Assembly: GCA_029204225.1 (NCBI GenBank)
Contig: CM055103.1
Span: 18,612,925 to 18,676,924, forward strand
Direction of reading: 5' to 3'
DNA: 64,000 nt
From: Diphasiastrum complanatum
Lineage: Eukaryota > Streptophyta > Lycopodiopsida > Lycopodiales > Lycopodiaceae
The position numbers and the translations under genes were made by a program. Of the stretch, positions 1 through 10,764 are shown piece after piece. The number at the start of each line of letters is the position of its first letter. The first letter of the stretch is position 1. Below the pieces are notes generated by a model. The model saw only the letters and a list, made by a program, of their open reading frames with translations. It did not search any database and was not told where the DNA came from.

Positions 1-950
1 TGTATTAATGTCTTTTCCATGCCAAAAAGGCATATAAGGCAAAAAACGATACATCCAAGTATGCAAGTATGATGGAAACTGGACGGGACTGTGTCGTCAA
101 CCAGATAAGAAAAATTAAGCTACAGTTAACCACTATGCAATATCCAGGAATATATTGTGCGAAGACGCAACCATTTCCAAAGTCAACTGGACATCAACAT
201 CAAACTCAAACTGAAACTCATTTCTATTCTAACTCCAATTTCAAGCTCATCTATTTCATTTCAGCTAAATGTTTAGCTTTAACAAAATGGATTTTACCGT
301 CTCTGAAAATGAGATGTGTCCCTCGGTTTTTGCCGACGTCCTTATTTTCCATTACTTTTACAAAAGTGAGGTCTTTGTCCAGGAAAATTTTGGTATCTTT
401 AAGTTTGTGTCTGTAACGCAGTACCTCCCGTCGAAATTCCAACAAGGTAAAAGCGCAAAGTATTAGCATCTTTCTTGGTACGCCAGGCTGAGTCCAAACC
501 TTTGTTGTGGTGATGGAGAATAGCTTTCAGAATATTTTATTTTCATGAACTCTTTATCCTTGCCCTACCTCGTACCCAGCATAGTCACGATCTTGTTTGG
601 TGGTTGTGGATAGCTTTTCAAACAAGCAACCTTCATTCCGGACCCCGGTGAGTAACGTTACTCAGTGTGGCTCCCATGCATGGTCATGTTCTAAGAGTTT
701 GGCCCTCTTTCATGCCTTTGCTTAGATTTTGACTTTTAGGTGCCCCAGGCTATTATTAGCGAGGCATGCTAGCCTTTGTCTCCATGTATGCAATGTTAGC
801 TTGCTCCTTTTTATATAATCAGTTTTAAACATCATTTACTGCTTGTGTGGCTTGAAATTTCCATTTTTTTGCTATATCTCTGTATGAGGGAGAATTATGT
901 CAGGGATAAACGTTGAATCACCGAATCATGGTTATTTTTGGATTTAAACA
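1..950. other. Unassigned left-edge region
   Basis: No coding region could be supported; open frames are short and lack recognisable domains. A word near positions 6-38 (GTCTTTTCCATGCCAAAAAG and following bases) recurs at about 4748-4775 just after a (GA)n tract. The word holds a small ATGCC/GGCAT inverted repeat. It may belong to an unrecognised dispersed repeat. Confidence 0.4.
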
Positions 951-1638
951 TTTATGAAAGTCGAGGATACTTTATTATCGATTGCATTGTCCTTTCCATG
1001 TCACCTTTGCGGATTTGATACCCATTTTCTAAGTTCTTCTGCTAAGGCACTAATGTGGCTCCTCACCTTAGAAACCCGTTCCGACCCAAAAACGTACTGT
1101 ACATTCCGGAACGTGCTGGGTCGGAATGTTTTTTTTTTAAACATGAAAAATACAGGTTCTGGAATGCTCCAACAATTTCAGTTAATGAGAACCTCTGACT
1201 GCAGCGGCCACATTGATTCCAAGCGCATCTGTATCCTGACATTGAGTATTCATAGCTTGTGAATCATAATCTGCATGTAACTATTTACATGAACAAAAAC
1301 CTACCTCCTAGAGAAGCCTGCTCCAACCCCTGCATACGAACTTGCTCCGGCAACTGCATATGAACCTGCCCCTGGATGTTGTCTCAATCTGATCTAATGG
1401 ATGGCTGTTTCAAGCTCGCATATCTATCTACGTCTAGCCAGCGTACATGACTCCAGCAATCTCCAGCGCCAGTTCATCCTGGAATTGCTTCGGGCCAGCT
1501 AGCTTTTTGCCCCATCACTCTGCTTTGCATCAAAGCTGAGCGAGGTAGAGAAACGGCAGGAACAACTATCGCGCTTGTTTTCCTTTGTAAAAAAGTATGT
1601 TTTTTTTTTGAAATCTTTTGGGCCCGTTCCGTACTAAG
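951..1638. other. Region upstream of the DUF455 exons
   Basis: Missing 5' exons of the DUF455 gene would be expected here or further left, but none could be recognised. An open stretch around 1530-1600 (+) reads as a charged, helix-like peptide (SKLSEVEKRQEQLSRLF). It has no clear splice sites and I do not recognise it. Confidence 0.3.
1079..1126. repeat. Imperfect hairpin, 16-bp arms
   Basis: TTCCGACCCA at 1079-1088 pairs with TGGGTCGGAA at 1117-1126, and the pairing extends inward through ACGT on both arms. The loop is about 15 nt. A run of T follows at 1128-1138. It could be a foldback element relic or a chance inverted repeat. Confidence 0.55.
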
Positions 1639-1797
1639 CTCCTCACACAATTATGCTCTACATGTTTTCAGGTTCATCCCAGAAAGAAACCACATCTGAA
1701 AGATACCACTTATGTGGCTCCTCACACAAGTATGCTTTACATCTTTTCAGGTTCATCCCAGAAAGATACCACATCCGAAAGCATCCGCTCTTCCACC
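1639..1797 (+). repeat. 79-bp tandem duplication across an intron-exon border
   Basis: CTCCTCACACAA starts at 1639 and again at 1718. Each copy continues through a pyrimidine tract, CAG, and GGTTCATCCCAGAAAGA. The second copy is the functional-looking 3' splice site of the first recognisable DUF455 exon. The first copy carries the same acceptor and exon start but then leaves the conserved protein frame. Confidence 0.8.
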
Positions 1798-2946
1798 AAA
1801 TGCTCACATGCTTCACAATCTTGCACACATAGAGCTAAATGCAATAGACCTTGCATGGGATACTGTTGTAAGGTTCTCCTATGCAAGTAGTCAACTTGGC
1901 ACACAGTTTTTTGCTGATTTTGCACATGTTGCGGATGATGAGAGCCGCCATTTATGTTGGTGCCTTCAAAGGTTGTCAGAGCTGGGGTTCAGGTAATGCA
2001 CATTTTCACTTTCAGATAATAGTAGCTCAATAAAGTTATAAGGTCTAAAGACTGTTGTGATGATTAAGTCTAATAGTGATGTGACATCTCTTTCAGGACA
2101 TGGAAAGCTAACCTGGTGATGTTGAACTTGAATTGCCTATGTTGTCAGATATGGAGATATGCCTGCGCATAATCTACTTTGGCGAGACTGTCACAAGACA
2201 TCTGAGCATGTGGATGCTCGTCTTGCCATCATTCCAATGGTTCAGGTGGTAGAAAGTGCTTAGATTTGGGACTTTATTCTAATGCAATAAAATACATATT
2301 TAGTGTTTTGTTTCATCTTTGAAGAACTCAGCTGCGTACTGAATCCTTCAGAGCCACTATTGAGTTCATTGCATGTTTTTCTTAGCAGGAGGCACGAGGG
2401 CTTGATGCAGGCCCGAGATTGGTGGAGAGGTTGATTGGGCTCGACGACAATAGGTCAGCAGGAATTGTCCAGTGCATATCAGAAGAAGAAGTTGCACATG
2501 TAGCTGTTGGAGTGTCCTGGTTTTATAGGGTTTGCAGCCAGCAGGGAATTGAACCTTCTCTTAGATTTAAGGGTGGAAAACTGGTCTTTACTTTTAAAGG
2601 CTTACATCTTTTAATCTATGAGCCTTTAACATTTTATTCATAGAAAACTACACACCATAAATATGTGGCATGGCTGCAAATCTTTTCAGGGGTTCAAGAA
2701 GTTTTGAACAAATTGGACTTACCAAACTTTGTTTTGTGATACAGATTTGATGATTAGTAATGGTGTCACCCTAAAGGGCCCCTTCAATTATGCCGCTCGC
2801 ACTATGGCTGGAATTCCAAGGGATTGGTCAGTGATCTTCTCCCTTTTTACTATATGTCATTTTGTAAATGACTGGCTCCATTTGTAGCAAAAAAAATGGC
2901 AGCAGGAGTTTCATTATGCATGTATAGGAACTGGACGAAGAGATAG
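1751..2946 (+). CDS. DUF455 ferritin-like protein, C-terminal exons
   Basis: Five exons can be joined with consistent GT-AG phases: 1751-1992, 2149-2245, 2389-2572, 2745-2826 and, weakly, 2928-2946. The protein has the conserved run NAHMLHNLAHIELNAIDLAW, then DFAHVADDESRH, EARGLDAGPRLV, EEEVAHVAVG and LKGPFN. This pattern is that of DUF455 (PF04305), a ferritin-like helical family; the E, H and D residues in LAHIELNA, DDESRH and EEEVAHV are the likely metal ligands by family analogy. The biochemical role of plant members is not known to me. About 210 residues are visible and no frame is broken. The N-terminal portion normally preceding this is not recognised upstream, so the gene is partial here or truncated. 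The last exon (ending W-N-W-T-K-R-stop) is uncertain; reading through the donor gives a different short tail. Confidence 0.85.
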
Positions 2947-4662
2947 GTTGCTGTGCAGATTGCAGGAATGTTGTACATGCTTTGATTTGGCTTTAAAAAC
3001 AAAAAAGCACCATATCTAGTTTGATGGAGCTACCTACTAAAAAGAATGAAAGCATCAAAACAAAATTGAGCTATTCTCAATATTTCAATTTTTATTCTGA
3101 ATTAATTATGTTTGGCATTTGTTCTTTGTTTTGTTATAGATCTTTTTCTAGAAATTCTTTGCCAGTGATTTGATTTGATTTGATTCCTCATTTGGTTTGG
3201 TTGAAAGAACTTGAATTTAAGTGGGACGGATCCTTGATTTGAAGATGTTAACTAAAGTCATAAGCATTTTAGAATCTTGGTACCAATGGACTATGACTAT
3301 GGTAAGTGACTAGGTCTTGCTTTTCTTGCAATGAATATCGCAAAGTGATCACCGTACTCGGTCATTGTAAAGTTGGGTGGCTTGAAGCAGCAGGTGTTAT
3401 CTCCAGTGAAAAGTGGACTCGCCCATTTTCACCATAGTTGGTTTTTGTCTGAATTGTTTGACACTAAGCTGTGAATGCAGTATGAAGCTGATGGTCTAAG
3501 AATGTGTGGTTGGACTCTAGATCGTTCAAGATTGCTCACCTCCTTTGTTATGTCAGTTATTATCCTAGATATAACATTGTGTAGTCTCTATAAAGCCTTT
3601 TTCCTAGAACGACCTTGATCATGTATTAGACAAATGTTTCGGTGATTGCTCGATGTTTTGGTTTATCATGTGTGACATGGGTGATGAGTACTACTTGAGA
3701 CATTAGGTATCGTATTGTTGGTTATGATGTTGTTGTGTGTTGTCTTTGGTGAGATAGTTGAGAAGATAGGTAAGTCGAGGATGAGAGGCCTTTAGTGAAA
3801 GGGACCCTAGTATCCCCCTCCTATCTCATATAATGTACCGAGCACCTGAAGACAAAGTGATCTTCACTCGCTACCTTTGACATGGTACAAGCTGAAAAAT
3901 CCTTTCCTCCCTAGGTAGGTCTCCCTTCAAATCACCCCAAACCGATCTCTAGTAGAGGCACGAAGACCTTGAGTTAACCCGTCTTGAACTTCAAACAATA
4001 TGAAATCCATGCATTATACCTTGAAGCTCAATCCGATATGTTGTAGCAAATTGTCAAGGTAAATATTAGGCTGAATGTCAACTTATCGACTCCATAGTTT
4101 TTTGACATTAGAGTTATGTATAGATGAGTTGTTGAAGTGCAATGTTTATGGTGATCCACCCATAAGAGTTCAATGACCTAGAGTGGACGTGAACTGTAAT
4201 AGTTGACCATACCATCACTTGGTGCCTCTGTTATCTGGATCGAAATGAAATTGCTTGCTAAGAACATGCATCATATGTATGAGTCATTGAATGTCTCTAG
4301 TTGGTGGTGGAGTGGGAGTAGCCTTAACCAGACCACCTTTATCTTAATGGCCTGGACGATGAACTAGGCTAGCATGATATGGTAAGGTATTGAAAATCAT
4401 TACGAATCATTCCCCTGAAAAGATGGAGACTTGGAGTCTTTAAATGCTTGACCATTTGGAGTTTTTAGGTCTTGTAGACCAAATGTTTGCTACATAAATC
4501 TCCATGGGTGCAATCAACATATTGAAGAGACTTTACTTAGATAGGGCATTGTGAAATTGTAGCTTGAACACATACCTCTCTATTGTACTATGGAGGAGCA
4601 ACCATTTGGCCAAATATTGGTCTAAAATATCTCATTTCAAGGTAGGTCTATGATTATATTGA

Positions 4663-4666
<4 letters not shown>
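2947..4666. other. Unassigned intergenic region
   Basis: No open frame of useful length or recognisable protein similarity was found on either strand. I see no clear repeat structure. Confidence 0.4.

Positions 4667-4737
<71 letters not shown>
4667..4737. repeat. (GA)n microsatellite, 71 bp
   Basis: Uninterrupted GA dinucleotides. The minus strand reads as a spurious SLSLSL peptide. Confidence 0.98.
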
Positions 4738-4738
<1 letters not shown>

Positions 4739-4870
4739 ACTTTAATAACGTCTTTTCCATGCCAAAAGGCATATAAATCAAACAAGTACAAATCAAGTGT
4801 GTGGGCAGGTAGGAGCGTATATAATGTAAATCTAAGTACATATAGTAGTGATAAAAAAATTAACACTTAA

Positions 4871-4946
4871 GAACGTGGATCAGATAGCGAGTTTAAGAAT
4901 CAACATGGATTAGATAGCGAGTTTAAGAATCAACGTGGATCGGATT
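4871..4946. repeat. 30-bp tandem repeat, about 2.5 copies
   Basis: GAACGTGGATCAGATAGCGA at 4871 recurs with period 30 at 4901 and, partly, at 4931. The units are joined by GTTTAAGAATCA. Confidence 0.85.
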
Positions 4947-4986
4947 ATCATTTCGCGAAGTTTCTAAGGATTGGGATCAGGTTACC

Positions 4987-5120
<134 letters not shown>

Positions 5121-5168
5121 GTAAAAGGCATGTAAAAGAGAAACTGCTGGTGTACCAAGGGGGTTATA

Positions 5169-6658
5169 GACATGTGGCATATGCTAAGAAGTGATTGGAG
5201 GACGTCTATCATGTGGCATATGCTAAGAAGTGATTGGAGGACGTCTTGATATACTAAAATTTGAGTCTTGTTGAAACTATACCGAGGAGCACGATCAACT
5301 GGAGAGGAGTTGTGTGAAGAAGATGATGGAGTAGTCATTGTTTTCGATTAGCTCCCTTGATTCTCAACCTATGATGAAACAAATACTCAAGAGCTAAGCA
5401 TAGGACAAATGAACCCAACCAATTGGGCCTTTCACACATACACCCTTTTGTACAAGACTACCAATGAACACCAGATATGTTGTTAGGCTCCTAGTGATGG
5501 CATCCCATACTACTAAAGCCTTCTTAAGATTTGACATGAGCCTAAGCTCTAAGTAGATAGCAAGCATTCTCATTAGAGCATTAGGAAAGCTATGATGACA
5601 ATAATGACTACAGGTTCTTATAGAGGGGAAATTCTCTTGTTCTATAATTGAAAGATTTGATCATGGATATTATGTGGCAGGAAGTAATACTTAGGAAAGC
5701 ACGAGGAAAAAGATTCACTTTTGCATGTGTCTCTTATTCTGGTTACCCAAGAATGATGCGATGCAAAGAGTTCTCATCATCTATTCTTGTTATTCTATGT
5801 AAAAAGTTTCTTGAATTTTGTGGCTAATTTATGTTTTTTGTTGTTACAACATCATAAAAAATGATCTATCACTTATAACTTTGACATTGATACTTGTGTT
5901 TTACCAAAATGTTGACATGTGGCATATGCTAAGAAGTGATTGGAGGACGTCTATCATGTGGCATATGCTAAGAAGTGATTGGAGGACGTCTTGATATACT
6001 AAAATTTGAGTCTTGTTGAAACTATACCGAGGAGCACGATCAACTGGAGAGGAGTTGTGTGAAGAAGATGATGGAGTAGTCATTGTTTTCGATTAGCTCC
6101 CTTGATTCTCAACCTATGATGAAACAAATACTCAAGAGCTAAGCATAGGACAAATGAACCCAACCAATTGGGCCTTTCACACATACACCCTTTTGTACAA
6201 GACTACCAATGAACACCAGATATGTTGTTAGGCTCCTAGTGATGGCATCCCATACTACTAAAGCCTTCTTAAGATTTGACATGAGCCTAAGCTCTAAGTA
6301 GATAGCAAGCATTCTCATTAGAGCATTAGGAAAGCTATGATGACAATAATGACTACAGGTTCTTATAGAGGGGAAATTCTCTTGTTCTATAATTGAAAGA
6401 TTTGATCATGGATATTATGTGGCAGGAAGTAATACTTAGGAAAGCACGAGGAAAAAGATTCACTTTTGCATGTGTCTCTTATTCTGGTTACCCAAGAATG
6501 ATGCGATGCAAAGAGTTCTCATCATCTATTCTTGTTATTCTATGTAAAAAGTTTCTTGAATTTTGTGGCTAATTTATGTTTTTTGTTGTTACAACATCAT
6601 AAAAAATGATCTATCACTTATAACTTTGACATTGATACTTGTGTTTTACCAAAATGTT
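5169..6658. repeat. 745-bp tandem duplication, two copies
   Basis: 5169-5913 and 5914-6658 appear identical by eye over their whole length, joined head to tail with no spacer. Each copy begins with a nested 39-bp tandem pair (CATGTGGCATATGCTAAGAA starting at 5171 and 5210, and again in copy two). No protein family is recognised inside. The lack of visible differences implies a very recent duplication or an assembly artefact. Confidence 0.93.
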
Positions 6659-8360
6659 GGTCATAAATATCGATCGTATTCATGAGAGAACAAAATCTAG
6701 ATTCCTAAACTCTTCAATTTGGGACAAATGCACTCTATTGCTACCTAAGTCACAAAACAATCTTTATGGAATGAACTATTTTAAATCAGGTTTTATTACC
6801 TTACCATCTTGTCTAGAACATGCCTTACTGTCAAAAGCTTTTGGTTAACTAACACTTTTTGAGCTAGTTGTGAAGAGAGGTTAAATTTCATCTGTTTCAA
6901 TGAGAAGGTTTTTTGGGAGGATAATGTAATGAGTGTACGTATGAATGTAAGAGTAGCAGTATCTCTTGACAAAGAGGATTTGTGCTAGATAGGTATGATG
7001 CATCTGTTCAAGATGGTTATAGCATGAGCATTGTTGGATCTCTTCCTTCTACGAATGAAATGGTCCATGCAATACCAAGTCAGGTATGTGAAATGATGCT
7101 CATCAACGAACTTCAATTTTTGATTGATTAGCAAGATGTAACATGTTAATGCTTGCTTGTTGCATGCTTTCTTGATATATAGGGTGTATTGAATGAAAAA
7201 AATAACTTGAATGATGTATGAATCAAATTTGAACTTAGTAGATGGCATTATCAAAACCAATGGAGCTTCTCCCCAAGAAGAAACTCTAACTCTAAGTAGA
7301 TTACTTTAAACTAGAGTTGGTTTAGCTTAGTGTTCTGATGAACCGCGGTTCGTTGGCGAAACGAACTGCGATTCGTTGTCAGAGAATCGGTCGGGTCCGA
7401 GGTTGCTAAAAATAGTGATAGCGAGTAGAATACATGACATTGGATGAGCAAATTAAGTTTTGAAATTCAATACATTGTAAGTTGTAGTTTGTATGAACAA
7501 TTCAATAAGTGATGAGTATTAGGTAATAAGTCCTCAATATGTACGTTGTCTCAAAGGTGTTGATGGCTTTCAAAAACATTGTGCCCATGATGGAAGACAC
7601 CAATATATTCAAAATGTGGTGTGTCATATTAACATTTAAAATTCAATCAGTCAAAGAGTATGAATGCAAATTGTATCAACAGGTCAAAGAACATTAGCAT
7701 ACAATCAAAGTAGTGGATTGGACAATATGATAGCAAATACAGATTGCTAGAACCAAGTACAAGTAGTTATACTTGATCCATGACTTTTTGATGGGCTCTA
7801 GCTCCATATTCACGGAGGCTCGCTTGACAACTAGCTCTCGTCCTCAACTGTTCCATGCCATGCCCTTCCCACCTTAAACCCAGCTTTGAAAAGACTCTCA
7901 TCGTCTCCCACCATGTAGGGGTCTTAGCCACGTCATTAAGCGATGATGTAGTAGGGTTGGACGAAGGTTCAATTGTAGGATTAATTGAGGATTGTGCTCG
8001 AGTTTTCATGTTGCGACAACATGTAAATTCGATTTATGTGGGTTTTGCAGCCACAATCTCATACACATAAAAGAAAGTGGTCACTTCTATGCACTAAGTG
8101 CATGAGGCATAAGAAATGAAGTTGACATCATGGGCCATGTTCATACCGACACATAGAGTGCAAATTGAGGGTAATTCTTGTTTTCTATAACACCTTGGTT
8201 TGAGGTGGTATGTGAAATATATGACACATGAAATTAAGTTCAAGGCTCAAGCAATGACCGTAATAGATTTTAAAGTTTATGTTGCTAATGTGGGATCTAT
8301 TTGACATAACATAGGCTTGTACATATTATTATACTCCAATCGACCAAAATGTTGAGATGG
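6659..8360. other. Unassigned region left of the gypsy element
   Basis: No recognisable gene. GCGGTTCGTT (7345-7354) and AACGAACTGC (7359-7368) form a tight hairpin with a 4-nt loop. The last five bases, GATGG (8356-8360), are the left target-site copy of the gypsy element that follows. Confidence 0.4.
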
Positions 8361-8870
8361 TGTTACGCAACGGGAAACTTGAGGTGACGGTCTTAGTTAT
8401 GGGATGGAACACTGATATGGAGCTATAGGTCTTTTGGGTGCCACGTGTCAATGTCTCATTGGCACGCGGTGATTCGTTGTTATGGACCTGCATCAGTGTG
8501 CACAACTGCCGCGTGTCGTTAGTCATGCGTGACTCCTATGGAGGGAGATGACCCACCTGGACTATGTATATAGAGGTGGATCTCCATGAGATGGGCATTC
8601 ATTCTCTCTTGGAGAATGAAGAGCTCTTCCACTGGTGGTCAGGTCAGGACGAGTATCTAGGCCTCAGGATGTAGGTAGGTGAGGGTCGAGGGTAAGGCAT
8701 GGTAGTATGGGACACCATGGCTTACACGAGATCCGAGCTTGCTTGATGGTGGTCTGTAGCTCCAGTGCACGGGGGTGAGGTGGCAGTAACTCTATGGTTG
8801 GGTGGTAACGTAGCGTTTGTCACTTGTTTATGCTTTAGCAATGACCGACATGACGATGGGGATTTTAACA
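8361..8870 (+). repeat. 5' LTR of the gypsy element
   Basis: 510 bp, TGTTA...TAACA. A TATA-like TATGTATATAG lies at about 8563-8573, and the following ~300 bp would be the R-U5 part. A diverged relative of 8375-8815 lies at 20460-20903. The last 48 bp recur at 12655-12702. Confidence 0.82.
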
Positions 8871-8872
8871 GT

Positions 8873-8880
8873 TGGTATCA
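8873..8880 (+). other. Primer-binding-site-like sequence
   Basis: TGGTATCA begins two bases after the LTR end. It matches the first eight bases expected for an initiator tRNA-Met primer site and then diverges (CCGATC). Confidence 0.6.
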
Positions 8881-10406
8881 CCGATCATTGTGAATAAGGT
8901 GCAATCGCTCTAACTCATGTTATTGGTTGGTTTGAGCTTTTAGCTGATGTTTTTGAAGGCTTAGTTGATTTCGTTGAATCGATCTGAACAACTTTGCTTT
9001 TTGGTCCGTCTCAATCCGAGGTCGTTTTGATTGAAAACGAACCATCTTTGCTAGCTACGGTGGTAGTAGTCGGTTTCTTTTGAATGTTTTACGGTTTTAA
9101 AAACTTCAAAAACCGATTTCATTTTCTGGCCTTATTTTGGGTTTTGGAAGTCGAAATTTTTTTTTTACAATCAAAGTTTTTTTTGTTAATGCCAAAAGCC
9201 GGGCACCTGTGTGCCAGCGTGCGCGGATCCGTACGGCTCTCAGGCAAATTTTGGTTCTGGTTTTTTGCAACAGTAGACAGGCTGCGCAGGCGGAAGAGCA
9301 GGTCCTGCTTGCTTTTAATTTTGAGGGAGGGGTTCGTTTAGGTACTTGGGCTTTGGCTTGAGATTTCAAAAGGCAGCCGCAGACTACACTATATTCTGTG
9401 GGGAGAGAAGTACCTTTCACAAAACAAAAGCATTTTATAAAAGTACCTTTGATGAGATCTTGCAAAAAAAAGTTTAAACTTTAGTCAAAGTAAAACTTTT
9501 TGGAAACGGAGACTCGTTGCTCAAAGTTTATTATCTCTTAAAACCTTCACTATTCAACTTTGTAAACTTGAAATAAATAAAGTTTATGATTAAACTATTA
9601 TGTACCTTACAAGTACATGTAAAATCTTTAAGCTAAGTTTTCAAAATTTGTTTTAAAAAGTTTTAAAAGATAACTTTGAGTTTAGAATTTAACTTTGCAA
9701 ACTTTCAAAGACACAAAGCTATTATTGAACCATGATTTGCTTATGAAAATTAATAAGAAAGAGAGAAAAAAAGATAAAATATAAGTACACAGCTGTACTT
9801 GCTACAAGAACAGATCTATGTGGCCTTCCTTCTATCTTTCTTAGTCTCTTTCATGGGCTTAATCCACCTCTTTGTAATCTTCCACCTACACACCAAAAAA
9901 AAATGGTAAATCTTTTATCCTTTTCACTTTTGGGGAGGAAATTTGAAGTTTTTTCCTCCACCTCCTTCTCATGAACGTACGGTTGTACCAACACCTTTTC
10001 CTTTGACTAAGGACAAGCCTTAGAGGAGATTTAGGTGTATCTTTAGGCCATAAGGCCATGAGGTCAAGGCGGTGACCCAAAAGTTGGGTGGGGACGTGAC
10101 CCAAGTGACCCTTGGGTGAGGTGGCGTAAGGAGGGTGGTGGCCATGTGAATTGAGAGTAGGTGGACCCCATAAGGGGATGCCACTTGTTTTAGGAGCCCA
10201 TCTGCTTGCTAGGTGGTGACCATAAGGCCCGCCACCCAACAAGGCTTTTTTAGAAGGAAAAGAAGTGGGATGAGGGGGTATAGGCTCCATTTCCATCATT
10301 GAGGTGCTTATTGTGGCTTAGTCTCCTTGAGTATGCTCTCAAGTTCTCTAAGTCCTTTGTTGCGAAGCCCTTGCAATTTTTTCTTTGCCTTCTTCCTTTG
10401 AGCGCC
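8881..10406 (+). other. Long leader of the gypsy element
   Basis: About 1.5 kb separates the PBS from the gag start, which is long for this class. It has two unlike parts: an AT-rich segment (about 9440-9800) holding the perfect palindrome AAAGTTTAAACTTT (9469-9482), and a GC-richer segment with many GTGACC/GGTGG words (about 10020-10260). I do not recognise a gene in either; a 137-codon minus-strand frame (9886-10299) has no family resemblance. Confidence 0.45.
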
Positions 10407-10763
10407 ATGGACCCCGTTATGCCCTCGGGTGAAGGACCGTCTTCACCACCTCCTCCTCCTGATGTAGACACTAACCAGCTTGTTCAAGCCCTAAATTTGC
10501 TGCAAAATCAAATTTTAGAAATGCAGGCCAAGCATGCCGCGGCCGAGCAAGAGTGGCGTTCTTCGACGGACTCGCGGTCCGTTGGCGTATATCCAATGTT
10601 TAATTCGGAATTCTTTTTGGATGAAAAGAAAGACCGGCTTCCCGATGTGGTATTGTCGTGGCTAGATCGATGGAATAGTCATTTTTCCATGCACGATGCG
10701 TTTGATAGTACGAAGATCGCTTCTGCTCTCATGCTTTTACGCGGAAAGGCGTTTACATGGTAA
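10407..10763 (+). pseudogene. Gypsy gag N-terminal fragment
   Basis: The ATG at 10407 opens a frame of about 119 codons. It starts with a proline-rich segment (SSPPPPPDVD), then a helical LVQALNLLQNQILEMQAKHA, and ends in LSWLDRW...[13 protein letters not shown]. The last part is the conserved start of retrotransposon gag domains. The frame stops at TGGTAA exactly where RT sequence begins, so the rest of gag, the zinc knuckle and the protease were deleted. A diverged relative of the same gag lies on the minus strand at 40400-40770 (TSDPNKLIGAINMLQEQIID, REKAFSW). Confidence 0.85.
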
Positions 10764-10764
10764 G

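Noticed and set aside
9886-10299. 137-codon minus-strand frame in the gypsy leader
   Set aside because: Low-complexity Pro/His/Gly composition and no family resemblance; it overlaps the GC-rich leader of the plus-strand element.
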